NCBI GenBank assembly: GCA_963669435.1
Contig: OY770025.1
Span: 3,596,001-3,660,000, forward strand
Source: CALJFL01 sp963669435
GTDB lineage: Bacteria > Pseudomonadota > Gammaproteobacteria > Pseudomonadales > Halieaceae
Direction: 5' to 3'
Length of the DNA stretch: 64,000 bases
In this document: piece after piece, positions 25,610-34,285 of the stretch
Position numbering within the stretch: position 1 is the stretch's first letter
How the letters are laid out: each line of letters starts with the position of its first letter
Notes under the pieces: generated by a model
What the model was told of the DNA's origin: nothing
What the model saw: only the letters and a program-made list of their open reading frames with translations
The model's database searches: none
Made by a program: the position numbers and the translations under genes

Positions 25610-26863
25610 GTGAAGGATTTTTTGAACGAAAGTAAAAAAATGGAGGAAGCACGGGCATCTGTAGCCTCCATGGCGCTGAACGAAATCGATGTTAGTAACC
25701 GCGAATTGTTCTATGACAATACCATCCATGCCTATTTTGAGCGTCTGCGCCGTGATGACCCAGTCCACTTTCATGAGACGTCAGCGGCGGGACTTGCACA
25801 CTGGTCAGTCACCAAGTTCGAAGATATCAAATACGTAGATACAAACCACGAGCTTTTCTCAAATGAGCCCGGAATTATTCTTACACGATCTGATGCTTAC
25901 GAAATTCCTTCGTTCCTGAATATGGATCCTCCCAGGCACGACGAAATGCGGATGGCTGTGGCCCCCATTGTCTCGCCGACGAATCTGGGAAAGCTCGAGG
26001 GTACTATTCGCGAGCGAGCCGGAGCAATCCTTGACGAGCTACCTGTTGGAGAGGAATTTGATTGGGTGAGAAACGTTTCAGTTGAACTGACAAGCCAAAT
26101 GCTTGCGACGTTGATGAATTTCCCGATGGAGAAGCGACGCCAACTTATTCGCTGGTCTGATCTTTTCTCGTTGGGTGAGGACCAGGGAGAGGTATTCACC
26201 AAGGAAGAGAGAAAAGCCGAAACAGCAGCGTGCTTGGATTACTTCTCCAATCTGCGTGATAAAAGGGCAAAGGAGGGGGCACAGCATGACATTGTTTCAC
26301 TGCTCGCTCACGGCGAGGCAACCAGAAATCTGCAAGGCAACGATTTTCTGGCCAACATTATGTTGCTGATTGTTGGTGGTAACGACACAACTCGCAATTC
26401 GATATCAGGGAGCGTGTTAGCCCTGAATACGTTTCCCGAACAGTATGAAAAACTTAGAAACGATCACTCCTTGGTCAAAAATTTGGTGCCGGAAGTGATT
26501 CGTTGGCAAACACCTCTCGCCCATATGATGCGCAGGGCGGTGAAGGATGTGGAACTTGGCGGGAAGCGCATCTCTAAGGATGATCGTGTTGTCATGTGGT
26601 ATGTCTCGGGCAATCGTGATGAAGATGCATTCGATGACGCACACGAATTTCGCCTCGATCGTCCCAACTCCAGGCAGCACGTCTCCTTTGGGTTCGGACT
26701 GCATCGATGCCTTGGCAACCGCTTGGCGGAAATGCAGCTGCGGGTCCTCTGGGAGGAAATCATGAAACGCTTCTCGAATATCGAGGTGGTCGGCCCTCCA
26801 GAGCGAGCGCGTTCACATTTCATACGCGGTTACTTGAGTCTCCCAGTTGTAATACACGAATAG
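25610..26863 (+). CDS. cytochrome P450, CYP153-like
   Basis: Soluble P450 of 417 residues. The I-helix reads LLIVGGNDTTRNSISG, the ExxR motif is PEVIRW, and the haem loop FGFGLHRCLG places the axial ligand at Cys367, followed by NRLAEMQLRVLWEE. These blocks and RDVEL-like TELGG contexts closely resemble CYP153 alkane/terminal hydroxylases. GTG 25610 is supported by GGAG seven bases upstream. A [2Fe-2S] ferredoxin gene follows after 35 bases and is the likely electron donor; no ferredoxin reductase is encoded in the window. It likely hydroxylates a hydrophobic substrate at an unactivated carbon, providing the alcohol for later oxidation. Confidence 0.93.
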   Translation: MKDFLNESKKMEEARASVASMALNEIDVSNRELFYDNTIHAYFERLRRDDPVHFHETSAAGLAHWSVTKFEDIKYVDTNHELFSNEPGIILTRSDAYEIPSFLNMDPPRHDEMRMAVAPIVSPTNLGKLEGTIRERAGAILDELPVGEEFDWVRNVSVELTSQMLATLMNFPMEKRRQLIRWSDLFSLGEDQGEVFTKEERKAETAACLDYFSNLRDKRAKEGAQHDIVSLLAHGEATRNLQGNDFLANIMLLIVGGNDTTRNSISGSVLALNTFPEQYEKLRNDHSLVKNLVPEVIRWQTPLAHMMRRAVKDVELGGKRISKDDRVVMWYVSGNRDEDAFDDAHEFRLDRPNSRQHVSFGFGLHRCLGNRLAEMQLRVLWEEIMKRFSNIEVVGPPERARSHFIRGYLSLPVVIHE

Positions 26864-26898
26864 TTGACCCGAGAAATGGTGATTGAAAGGAAAATTGT

Positions 26899-27219
26899 AT
26901 GCCGAAAGTAATTTTTGTTAGCCATGAAGGCGAAGAATATGCAGTGGATGCTCAAACGGGCATCTCGTTAATGAGTGCCGCAATCGAGAACGGAGTGCCC
27001 GGTATCGATGCCGATTGTGGAGGCGGTTGTGCGTGTGGTACTTGCCACGTAATTGTTGACGCGGAGTGGTCAGATAAGATTGCTGAGATAGGAGCAATAG
27101 AAGATTCAATGCTGGGGATGAATCCGGAGCGCGATGAACGCTCGCGGTTGTCATGTCAGCTTGAGCTTACAGAAGAGTACGATGGATTAAGAGTGTGCGT
27201 ACCCGCATATCAGATGTAG
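26899..27219 (+). CDS. [2Fe-2S] ferredoxin, adrenodoxin type
   Basis: Ferredoxin of 106 residues. The cluster-binding cysteines are visible as CGGGCACGTC (spacing C-x5-C-x2-C) with the fourth Cys in SRLSCQLEL, and the C terminus VCVPAYQM is typical of the putidaredoxin/adrenodoxin group. It transfers single electrons from a ferredoxin reductase to a P450. Position directly after the CYP153-like gene makes that enzyme the partner. The reductase must come from elsewhere in the genome. The start has AAAGGAAAA upstream. Confidence 0.95.
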   Translation: MPKVIFVSHEGEEYAVDAQTGISLMSAAIENGVPGIDADCGGGCACGTCHVIVDAEWSDKIAEIGAIEDSMLGMNPERDERSRLSCQLELTEEYDGLRVCVPAYQM

Positions 27220-27266
27220 TGAACGGCGTGGCAGCAAGTTTTGAGTAAACAGGAGATATAAGCGAT

Positions 27267-28460
27267 ATGGGAATGGTAGTTATTGCTGATAGTGTCAGGA
27301 CGGGACTGGCAAAGGCATTTCGGGGCTCGTTCAACTTGACACGCCCGGAGAATCTCGCAGCGCATTGTATCAATGCCTTACTGGAGCGCACGCCAGGACT
27401 GGATCCTGCTCGAGTGGATGATGTTGTCATTGGTGCAGCCCGCCAGAGTGGGGAACAGGCGAATAACCTCGCCCGCCTCGCAGGATTGATGAGTGGGCTT
27501 CCCGTTACTGTAAGTGGATTAACGATTAGTCGTGCCTGTTCATCGGGTTTGAATGCCATCTCTATCGCGGCAACGCAGATTGCGTCAGGATACGCGGATA
27601 TTGTAATCGCTGGAGGTGTCGAGTCTGTCAGCGCTTTACAGCGCAATCCAGTTGCGGAGGTTGAACGAAATCCCGATGTGTTGGCAGCGGCTCCTGATAT
27701 ATACATGGCAATGGGCAATACCGCCGAGGTGGTGGCCAAGCGCTATAACGTGAGCAGGGAGGCGCAGGATGAGTTTTCTTTGCTGAGCCAGCAACGTACG
27801 GCGGCGGCGCAGTCCCGCTCACTGTTTGACGACGAAATTGTGCCTATGACCGTGCCCTATAAACGGCTGGTGGACAAGCAGACCGGAGAGACAGAGATTG
27901 TTGAAACAACGATCAGCAGCGATGAATGTAACCGTCCGAATACGGCCTTGGAGGGACTCGCGCAGCTACCTCCTGCCTTCGAAGAGGGCGGCACTGTTAC
28001 TGCCGGCAACGCCTCTCAATTGGCTGACGGTGCGTCCATGACGTTGTTAATGTCCGAAGAAACCGCATTGGCGATGGGAATCTCGCCCCTGGGTTATTTC
28101 CATGGATTTGCCGTCGAGGGTTGTGAGCCGGATGAGATGGGAATCGGGCCGGTTTTTGCAGTACCTAAGATGCTGAAGTTCGCAGGCCTTTCAATGCGCG
28201 ATATTGACCTGGTGGAGCTTAATGAAGCCTTCGCCTCACAGTGTCTATACTCTCGCGATCGATTGGAGATAGATCCAGAGATCTACAACGTCAACGGCGG
28301 ATCCATCTCCATCGGACACCCCTTTGGCATGACCGGTTCACGATTGACAGGCCACATTTTGCGCGAGTTGCGACGCCGCAACCAGAAGTATGGCCTGGTG
28401 AGTATGTGTATTGGCGGAGGTATGGGTGGAGCAGGGCTTGTAGAGGCGATCTCGGGCTAG
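27267..28460 (+). CDS. acetyl-CoA acyltransferase (thiolase, FadA-like)
   Basis: Degradative thiolase of 397 residues that splits 3-oxoacyl-CoA with CoA. The nucleophile is Cys91 in ISRACSSGLNA, the second active-site block NGGSISIGHPFGMTG has His351, and Cys381 lies in CIGGGMGG, so the Cys-His-Cys triad is complete, unlike the two thiolase-like proteins at 17.8 and 24.0 kb. Preceded by CAGGAG at 27250. Located between the ferredoxin gene and the DUF2889 gene in the 22-34 kb operon. It probably completes beta-oxidation of the acyl-CoA made by the ligase and dehydrogenase pair C. Confidence 0.94.
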   Translation: MGMVVIADSVRTGLAKAFRGSFNLTRPENLAAHCINALLERTPGLDPARVDDVVIGAARQSGEQANNLARLAGLMSGLPVTVSGLTISRACSSGLNAISIAATQIASGYADIVIAGGVESVSALQRNPVAEVERNPDVLAAAPDIYMAMGNTAEVVAKRYNVSREAQDEFSLLSQQRTAAAQSRSLFDDEIVPMTVPYKRLVDKQTGETEIVETTISSDECNRPNTALEGLAQLPPAFEEGGTVTAGNASQLADGASMTLLMSEETALAMGISPLGYFHGFAVEGCEPDEMGIGPVFAVPKMLKFAGLSMRDIDLVELNEAFASQCLYSRDRLEIDPEIYNVNGGSISIGHPFGMTGSRLTGHILRELRRRNQKYGLVSMCIGGGMGGAGLVEAISG

Positions 28461-28470
28461 GGCTAGGGCG

Positions 28471-29250
28471 ATGGTACCTCCAGAAGGCGAGAGCAGATCC
28501 GAGCATTTGCCGGCTCTCATTTCTGCAGGCGTATTCCGCAGGCGGCTTCGCATCGAAGAGTGTGGCGCTCCTGGCGGGATTCTCGTGTCTCTGGAAGATG
28601 ATCTGCACGGTATCAAATTGTATCTTCGACACCAACATCGATGTCTTATTAGCATCGAAACAGAGTTTATACGGGCACCCTATGACACTTGTCGCGGATC
28701 GTACGTCGCGCTGGAAAGCGCTATCGGCAAGGATCTGAACGAGATATGTAGCAGTGTTCATAAGATCTGTGTTCCGGCATCAAACTGTACTCATTTGATC
28801 GATATGCTGCGTCTGGCTGCCCATCATGTGTTGGATTCCTCTCTCCTGACACAGTATGACGTTATTGTCACCGACCGGAGCAATTCTGTGCAGATTGCTT
28901 TTGTCTACTGTAATGGAGCTCTGGTTCACCAATGGAGACTTCGGGGAAAGACAATCTGTGAGCCTGAATCGCTGCGCGGGCTCTCAATCATGCAAGGGTT
29001 TTTTGACTGGGTTAACAAGACGTATTCAGGGAAGGAACTTGTCGCTGCGACCATTCTGCAGCGAGGAATATTCGTTTCTTCTTCTCGACGGATGGATATA
29101 GACAGTAAAGAACGCCGCGCCAGTAACTCGCCTGATCGCATCGGCGCTTGCCACACCTATTCGACGGAACTGGCGCGGGTGGCAAAGCCCTGGCCGAATA
29201 TCGTGCGAGATTTTACGAATGCACCGGAAGAACTACTTACATTCCAGTGA
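28471..29250 (+). CDS. DUF2889 domain protein of unknown function
   Basis: Protein of 259 residues matching the DUF2889 pattern: RRRLRIEE, the LEDDLHGIKLYLRHQ strand, APYDTCRGSYVALESAIG, the CTHLIDMLRLAAHH histidine motif, YDVIVTDR, and the C-terminal RGIFVSSSRRMDID and CHTYSTE blocks. The family has no known activity. Conserved Cys, His and Asp residues (CTHLxD and CHTY) could bind a metal or serve catalysis, but this is speculation. The gene is embedded in the 22-34 kb operon, ten bases after the thiolase and 42 before a ligase, so it most likely acts on the same pathway. No signal peptide or membrane segment is visible. Confidence 0.8.
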   Translation: MVPPEGESRSEHLPALISAGVFRRRLRIEECGAPGGILVSLEDDLHGIKLYLRHQHRCLISIETEFIRAPYDTCRGSYVALESAIGKDLNEICSSVHKICVPASNCTHLIDMLRLAAHHVLDSSLLTQYDVIVTDRSNSVQIAFVYCNGALVHQWRLRGKTICEPESLRGLSIMQGFFDWVNKTYSGKELVAATILQRGIFVSSSRRMDIDSKERRASNSPDRIGACHTYSTELARVAKPWPNIVRDFTNAPEELLTFQ

Positions 29251-29292
29251 GCTAATAGGGTTAACCATGCGTTATGGGAGGTAGAAATATTT

Positions 29293-30756
29293 ATGTCACA
29301 GAAACAGTACGTTGAGATTGTTGCGGAGCTGGCCCAGGAGAATCCGAACAAAATAGCCGCGCACGTGGGCAACGAGCATATCACTCTCAGTGATTTGGAC
29401 AGACGTTCTAACCAGATGGCTAGGGTTTACCAGTCCTATGGTGCCGGATTTGACGATATTATCACACTGGCTATGCGCAATAGCATCGAGCTGCTTGTAG
29501 CGACTCTGGCCTGTTGGAAAGTAGGTGCGCGTCCCAATCCGGTTTCATCCAGTATGCCAACGCCTGAGCTTCGCGCATTGGTGGAAAATGGTAAGCCCAA
29601 ACTTATACTCCGGAACGGTGATGAGGACCTCGGATTCCCCGTTTTACCGGCGAGCTTCGAGCCGGGTGAAGATGTATCCAGTGATCCACTGCCACCATTG
29701 CCTGAGCCGGGTGGCGAGAGGGCATTGGCTTCTGGGGGTAGCACGGGCAGGCCTAAACTCATACTTCCCGCTGGGCGAGCGGTGTTTGACCCACATGGCG
29801 TGCTAACGTTCTTTGCAACCAAGTACGCTACTGTTGTTCCCGGTCCGCTTTATCATGCCATCCCGTTCTCCGAAACATGGCAGGGCATATTTCGCGGTGT
29901 GACAGTTGTTATCATGCCTCGATTTGATGCGGAGGAGTTTCTTGCCCTGGTGCAGAAGCACAAAGCGGACCACCTGTTCATCGTGCCGACGATGATGCTC
30001 CGAATATGGAAGTTACCTGAGGAGGTTCGCAATAAGTACGATGTATCCAGTCTCGAAACGGTGATAAGTGGCGGTGCTCCTTTGCCGGCGTGGCTAATGC
30101 AGGCATGGATTGACTGGCTGGGACCGGACGTAATGAATGAAGCATTTGGACCCAGTGAACGTATCGGGGGCACCTATATCACAGGCAGAGAATGGCTGGA
30201 GCACCCAGGTTCCGTCGGTCGTGCATTGTCGTTCTGCGACATGAGAGTTCTCGACGAACACGGCAATGATTGTGCCCCTGGTGTTATGGGTGAAGTGTAC
30301 TTAAAGCCCAAAAGCGGTCCCGGTACGACTTATGAATACCGGGGTGCTAGCTCAGAACGCAGATCTGACGGGTGGGAGACCGTCGGTGACATGGGGTATC
30401 TGGACGAGGACGGTTATCTTTATCTTGGTGATCGTCGGTCAGATATGATTCTGGTAAATGGTCGCAATTTGTATCCCGCTGAAATTGAGGGGGCAATCGA
30501 GAGATTTCCTGGCGTTCGCTCCTGCGCCGTTATCGGCCTTCCCAATGCTGAGGACGAGCAGATAGCCTATGCCATTGTAGACAGCGCAGGTGAGGTGATC
30601 GACGAGGAGGAGTTGGCGAGTTTTCTCGGTACCCAGATCACGGGATACAAGATTCCCAAGAAGTTTGAATTTGTTGACGAACTTCTTAGAAATGATGCCG
30701 GTAAGGTGCGCCGGAGCGCTCTCCGCGAAGATCGCGTGGCTGGCAACGCAACTTGA
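29293..30756 (+). CDS. AMP-dependent acyl-CoA ligase, bile-acid-CoA-ligase-like
   Basis: Acyl-CoA ligase of 487 residues. The P-loop region ASGGSTGRPKLI replaces the usual TSGTTG by SGGSTG, as in BaiB-like bile-acid-CoA ligases and related short ANL enzymes. Other motifs are EAFGPSERIGGTYI, GDMGYLDEDGYLYLGDRRSDMILVNGRNLYPAEIE and NDAGKVRRSAL with the C-terminal Lys. It would activate a carboxylic acid, perhaps of a cyclic substrate, before dehydrogenase pair C. Third ligase in the region-1 island. It lies 42 bases after the DUF2889 gene and 39 before pair C in one operon. Confidence 0.9.
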   Translation: MSQKQYVEIVAELAQENPNKIAAHVGNEHITLSDLDRRSNQMARVYQSYGAGFDDIITLAMRNSIELLVATLACWKVGARPNPVSSSMPTPELRALVENGKPKLILRNGDEDLGFPVLPASFEPGEDVSSDPLPPLPEPGGERALASGGSTGRPKLILPAGRAVFDPHGVLTFFATKYATVVPGPLYHAIPFSETWQGIFRGVTVVIMPRFDAEEFLALVQKHKADHLFIVPTMMLRIWKLPEEVRNKYDVSSLETVISGGAPLPAWLMQAWIDWLGPDVMNEAFGPSERIGGTYITGREWLEHPGSVGRALSFCDMRVLDEHGNDCAPGVMGEVYLKPKSGPGTTYEYRGASSERRSDGWETVGDMGYLDEDGYLYLGDRRSDMILVNGRNLYPAEIEGAIERFPGVRSCAVIGLPNAEDEQIAYAIVDSAGEVIDEEELASFLGTQITGYKIPKKFEFVDELLRNDAGKVRRSALREDRVAGNAT

Positions 30757-30795
30757 TGATACTAGATCAGGTTTGCCTGAAAGAGTGAGAGGATT

Positions 30796-31908
30796 ATGAC
30801 AAATCTAACTGACGAGGAGCGCTCAGCTATTCTCGACATGTTTAATCGCCTACTGGAGGATTATCACGATGAGCCCAGATTACGACAGGTGATGAAAACA
30901 GATGAGGGATTCTGTCCGGATCTCTGGTTGAAAATGGGAGAGCTGGGCATAACCGGTTTGCTGATAGAGCCGGAATATGGAGGGATTGGGGCCGGACCGC
31001 TTGAGCTTGAGTTGCTGATGGAACAAGCGGGATCTTTCCTACTCTGTTCGCCTTTTCTTGCCAGCGCAATTGTTGCTGCGTCACTTATCGGTCAATCTAG
31101 CGAAGAATCAGTGAAGCAACGACTGCTGCCGGATATAGCAGCAGGGAAAGTGATTGCGTCTGTGGCAATGACGGGTGATAGAGGATTGTGGACGGAAGGC
31201 GATGTTAAAGTGAGTGCCACCGCGGGAGATAGTAGCACTGTGTTGGATGGTGTGGCTTCCTATGTTCTTCATGGATGCCATGCTGATGTCCTGCTGGTGT
31301 TGGCGAAATTCGAGGGTGAACTCGCGTTGTTTGAGGTCAGTCCTGCAGCGGCTGGGGTAGCCCGTAAATCTTTGTCGGTTAACGATCCAACACTTAGGCT
31401 CAGTCGCATCGAGTTTAGCAACGCCATGGCCAAACGTGTGCCGGGAGTAGGGCTCGCGGAGGTGAAAAACATGATGGATCTGACATGCATTGGCATGGCT
31501 GCCGAATGTGCCGGTGCCGCGAGGAGAATTTTTGATATTACAATCGAGTACATATCCGAACGACATCAGTTCGGTCGACCGATCGGTGGTTTCCAGGCGA
31601 TGAAACACATGGCAGCGGATCTCTTGGTGGAGGTGGAAAGTGCTGTTTCAGTGGCTCGCAATGCAGCCCAAACGCTGACGAACACGCCTGAAGAGGCAGA
31701 TGCAGCAGTAGCGCTTGCCTCATTTTATGCAGCGGATGCCTTTTTTGAAGTCGCAGCGCAGGCTATACAGATGCACGGAGGAATCGCTTTCACGATGGAA
31801 CATCCGGCGCACCTTTTCTGGCGTCGAGCTCGGACCAATTTACAGCTGTTTGGCTCCTCCGACTCTCACAGAGAAAGTTACCTTGTGGCTCTGGAGAGGG
31901 CTGCATGA
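30796..31908 (+). CDS. acyl-CoA dehydrogenase, partner-type subunit (pair C)
   Basis: Acyl-CoA dehydrogenase-like protein of 370 residues with ERHQFGRPIGGFQAMKHMAADL and IQMHGGIAFTMEHPAHLFWRRAR in the C-terminal domain and no SEPxAGSD loop in the middle. It is therefore of the partner type in heteromeric dehydrogenases. Its stop overlaps the start of the next dehydrogenase by ATGA (31905-31908). AGTGAGAGGA upstream provides a ribosome-binding site. It follows the BaiB-like ligase, whose CoA product is the likely substrate of the pair. Confidence 0.9.
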   Translation: MTNLTDEERSAILDMFNRLLEDYHDEPRLRQVMKTDEGFCPDLWLKMGELGITGLLIEPEYGGIGAGPLELELLMEQAGSFLLCSPFLASAIVAASLIGQSSEESVKQRLLPDIAAGKVIASVAMTGDRGLWTEGDVKVSATAGDSSTVLDGVASYVLHGCHADVLLVLAKFEGELALFEVSPAAAGVARKSLSVNDPTLRLSRIEFSNAMAKRVPGVGLAEVKNMMDLTCIGMAAECAGAARRIFDITIEYISERHQFGRPIGGFQAMKHMAADLLVEVESAVSVARNAAQTLTNTPEEADAAVALASFYAADAFFEVAAQAIQMHGGIAFTMEHPAHLFWRRARTNLQLFGSSDSHRESYLVALERAA

Positions 31909-33089
31909 ACTTATCTGCAGAGAAGAAAGCCTTGCAGACCGAAGTGGGTGATTGGCTTGAGCAACACTGGTCGCCAGAGCTCCGTAGGGATAAACCCGCC
32001 TGGTTCAAAAAGGTACTTGAGGCAGGATATGCGGTACCGACCTGGTCCACAAAGTGGTTCGGGCGGGAACTGGCTCTGGAGTCTGGCAAAATCATCGAAC
32101 AGGAATTTGCTAAGGTGGGCGCACCAGGCTCGGCGCAGGATAGGAAACACCTGGGAGCCATCACCGTTTATCATTCCGGATCCGAAAGCCTAAAGGAAGA
32201 GTTGCTTTACAAGATGTTAACGGGTGGAGCAACCTGTCTCTTGTATTCAGAACCGGGTGCGGGTTCAGATTTGGCTGGAATCCGTACAAAGGCCGAACTG
32301 GCGGGAGGTGAGTACATAATTAATGGACAGAAGATCTGGACCTCCGCGGCCACTGTAGCAAGCTACGGCATGCTTCTCGCGCGCACAGATTGGGATGCAC
32401 CCAAGCACAAGGGGATTACCTTCTTCATTCTCCCCATGAAGCAGAAAGGTATCGATATCCGCCCAATCCACCAGATCAACGGAGATGCGACTTTCAATGA
32501 AGTATTCATGACCGATGCCAAACTCCCGGTAGAGTATGTGGTGGGCGAATTGAATGCAGGCTGGAAAGTTCTACAGGAAGCGCTGGCTCATGAACGGCTG
32601 GTAATGAGCCAGGGTTTAACCGAGAAAAAAGCCAAAAAAAGCAGCGATAGCGCGCAGGAGCTCATTGCGATGGCACGCCGCAACGGGCGTTTGGATGACA
32701 AAGTTCTGCGCCAGGAGTTGGCGCAAACTATTGCATATCGGAAGGTACATCGTCTTAATATGGCGCGTGCAAAACGCAATGACGATAAACAGAGTAAGGC
32801 CTCGCTACTCGCAATTGCGAAGCTTGCTATGTCGCGTGTGCAACACAGCGAAGGGGCCTTAAGAGCAAAGATACTCGGTGCCTCAGGTTTGCTTGATGGC
32901 CCGGATCATGTAGATGCAAAAGAGTCACACTATTATTCGGCGAGCGGATATGTGAACTCTATCGGGGGCGGTACAGACCAAATACAACGCAATATCATTG
33001 CCGAAAGGATTTTGGGATTGCCCCGAGAGATCGAAGTTGATCGTAATATTCCTTTTAAGGATGTCGAAATTGGGGGTGATCGAAATTGA
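31905..33089 (+). CDS. acyl-CoA dehydrogenase, YSEPGAGSD-bearing subunit (pair C)
   Basis: Acyl-CoA dehydrogenase of 394 residues. The loop YSEPGAGSDLAGIRTKA, the NGQKIWTSAATVASYGMLLARTD strand and the C-terminal IGGGTDQIQRNIIAERILGLPRE are conserved. As in the pair A subunit, GGGT stands where medium-chain enzymes have a catalytic EGT. The ATGA overlap with the gene before indicates coupled synthesis. A lysine-rich segment (EKKAKKSSDSAQE, about residues 238-250) interrupts the C-terminal helical domain and is unusual compared with the other subunits here. Together with the partner it should desaturate an acyl-CoA. Confidence 0.92.
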   Translation: MNLSAEKKALQTEVGDWLEQHWSPELRRDKPAWFKKVLEAGYAVPTWSTKWFGRELALESGKIIEQEFAKVGAPGSAQDRKHLGAITVYHSGSESLKEELLYKMLTGGATCLLYSEPGAGSDLAGIRTKAELAGGEYIINGQKIWTSAATVASYGMLLARTDWDAPKHKGITFFILPMKQKGIDIRPIHQINGDATFNEVFMTDAKLPVEYVVGELNAGWKVLQEALAHERLVMSQGLTEKKAKKSSDSAQELIAMARRNGRLDDKVLRQELAQTIAYRKVHRLNMARAKRNDDKQSKASLLAIAKLAMSRVQHSEGALRAKILGASGLLDGPDHVDAKESHYYSASGYVNSIGGGTDQIQRNIIAERILGLPREIEVDRNIPFKDVEIGGDRN

Positions 33090-33123
33090 GAGCCGAGAGT
33101 TGTCCAACTTACAGAAATGAGCA

Positions 33124-33939
33124 ATGGCTGCTGTAGATGGTCGCTTGAGTGGCAAGGTAGCGATTGTCACGGGTGGCGCTTCCGGAATTGGCGAAGCTAG
33201 CGTACGACGGCTGGTGGCGGAGGGCGCAAAGGTTGCAATTGCTGATGTGAACCCCTATGCAGGCCTGGCGCTGGCAGAAGAACTCCATCAATCCACACGA
33301 TTTTTCGAGACTGATGTGAGCCAGCGCACACAGGTCGAAGACCTGATTAATCACGCTGTTGAGGCTTTCGGTCGGGTCGATATTCTGTTTAACAATGCTG
33401 GCGTCGCGGCGTCTGGGCTAACGCCGGACATGTCTCCTGAAATCTGGAAGAATGCGATTGACGTGAACTTAAACTCGGTCTTCTATACCTGCCGTTCTTG
33501 TATCCCTCTTCTGGTTGAAAGTGGCGGCGGATGTATCATCAATACCGCTTCTATCTCTGGCCTTGGAGGAGACTATGGCTTTACAGTTTACAACGCCGCT
33601 AAAGCAGCGGTGATTAATTTCACGCGCGCGCTTGCCCTGGATCACGCGACCGATTTAATCCGGGCCAACGCTATTTGCCCCGGATTTATTGAGACCCAGA
33701 TGTCCTCTCCACTTTCCAATCATGCCGAAGTTCGAGAAGCGTTTACACGAGAGATCCCGATGGCTCGACCCGGCAAACCAGAAGAGGTGGCTAGTGTTGT
33801 AGCGTTTCTGGCGTCCGAAGACGCTAGCTACGTAACCGGGCACGCATTTGTTGTCGATGGAGGATTGTCTGCTGGTACGGGTATACCCAATATTCCTCGC
33901 GTTGCAAGTGAAGCCCGCCAGAAGAAGCCTATCGGTTGA
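33124..33939 (+). CDS. short-chain dehydrogenase/reductase (SDR)
   Basis: Classical SDR of 271 residues: TGGASGIG cofactor motif near residue 16, NNAG in the middle, catalytic Ser in NTASISG, YNAAK active site, CPGFIETQM and the C-terminal VVDGG. It oxidises or reduces a secondary alcohol or keto group with NAD(P). Last gene of the 22-34 kb operon, 34 bases after pair C. Possible roles are oxidation of the P450-made alcohol to the BVMO's ketone substrate or of a ring hydroxyl. The ATG is preceded by only a weak ribosome-binding site. Confidence 0.9.
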   Translation: MAAVDGRLSGKVAIVTGGASGIGEASVRRLVAEGAKVAIADVNPYAGLALAEELHQSTRFFETDVSQRTQVEDLINHAVEAFGRVDILFNNAGVAASGLTPDMSPEIWKNAIDVNLNSVFYTCRSCIPLLVESGGGCIINTASISGLGGDYGFTVYNAAKAAVINFTRALALDHATDLIRANAICPGFIETQMSSPLSNHAEVREAFTREIPMARPGKPEEVASVVAFLASEDASYVTGHAFVVDGGLSAGTGIPNIPRVASEARQKKPIG

Positions 33940-34003
33940 TTGTGTTTGCGATGATTGCCGACTACATTTGCTTTCAGTGACTGGCTATTTTCGCAATCGC
34001 TTC

Positions 34004-34252
34004 TTAGAACAAACGCATATCTTCGTTAGAGTTGAATACATTGGGTGATATGTAAACGCCGTCAGATGGCCCCGGCCAGTTTCCCCATGTGTAGATGCCG
34101 AATTCTTCCTTCAACCGTTGGTTGAGTTCCTTGCCGGTAACGCCCTCTACCATCAAGCGAGCTAGGCCAGTCTTTAATAGGGTATTGCTCGGGACAACTT
34201 GCGCTAAGCCTGCTGGAATCATCCGATAGTTTGTAGGCGGGAGACGCCAAGG
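34004..34252 (-). pseudogene. 3' remnant of a class V aminotransferase-fold PLP enzyme
   Basis: A short minus-strand frame ends with GVTGKELNQRLKEEFGIYTWG, in part, followed by ISPNVFNSNEDMRLF and a stop. This looks like the C-terminal small domain of class V aminotransferase/isopenicillin-N-epimerase-like proteins, where a helix, a strand and an ISPxVYN-type segment end the chain. Upstream the frame meets TAG at 34253-34255, and the rest of the enzyme is absent; the next gene on the plus strand begins at 34286. It is most likely a deletion remnant. It sits at the edge between the low-GC catabolic island and the following genes, and the 346-base gap holds no other recognisable feature. Confidence 0.45.
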
Positions 34253-34285
34253 CTATTCTTGTCTAGATACACAAGGAGTCTGGTG

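Noticed and set aside
33940..34010. Imperfect inverted repeat after the SDR stop as a terminator
   Set aside because: The possible stem (GCGAT and ATCGC arms) is short, bulged, has a loop of over 30 bases and no T-run.
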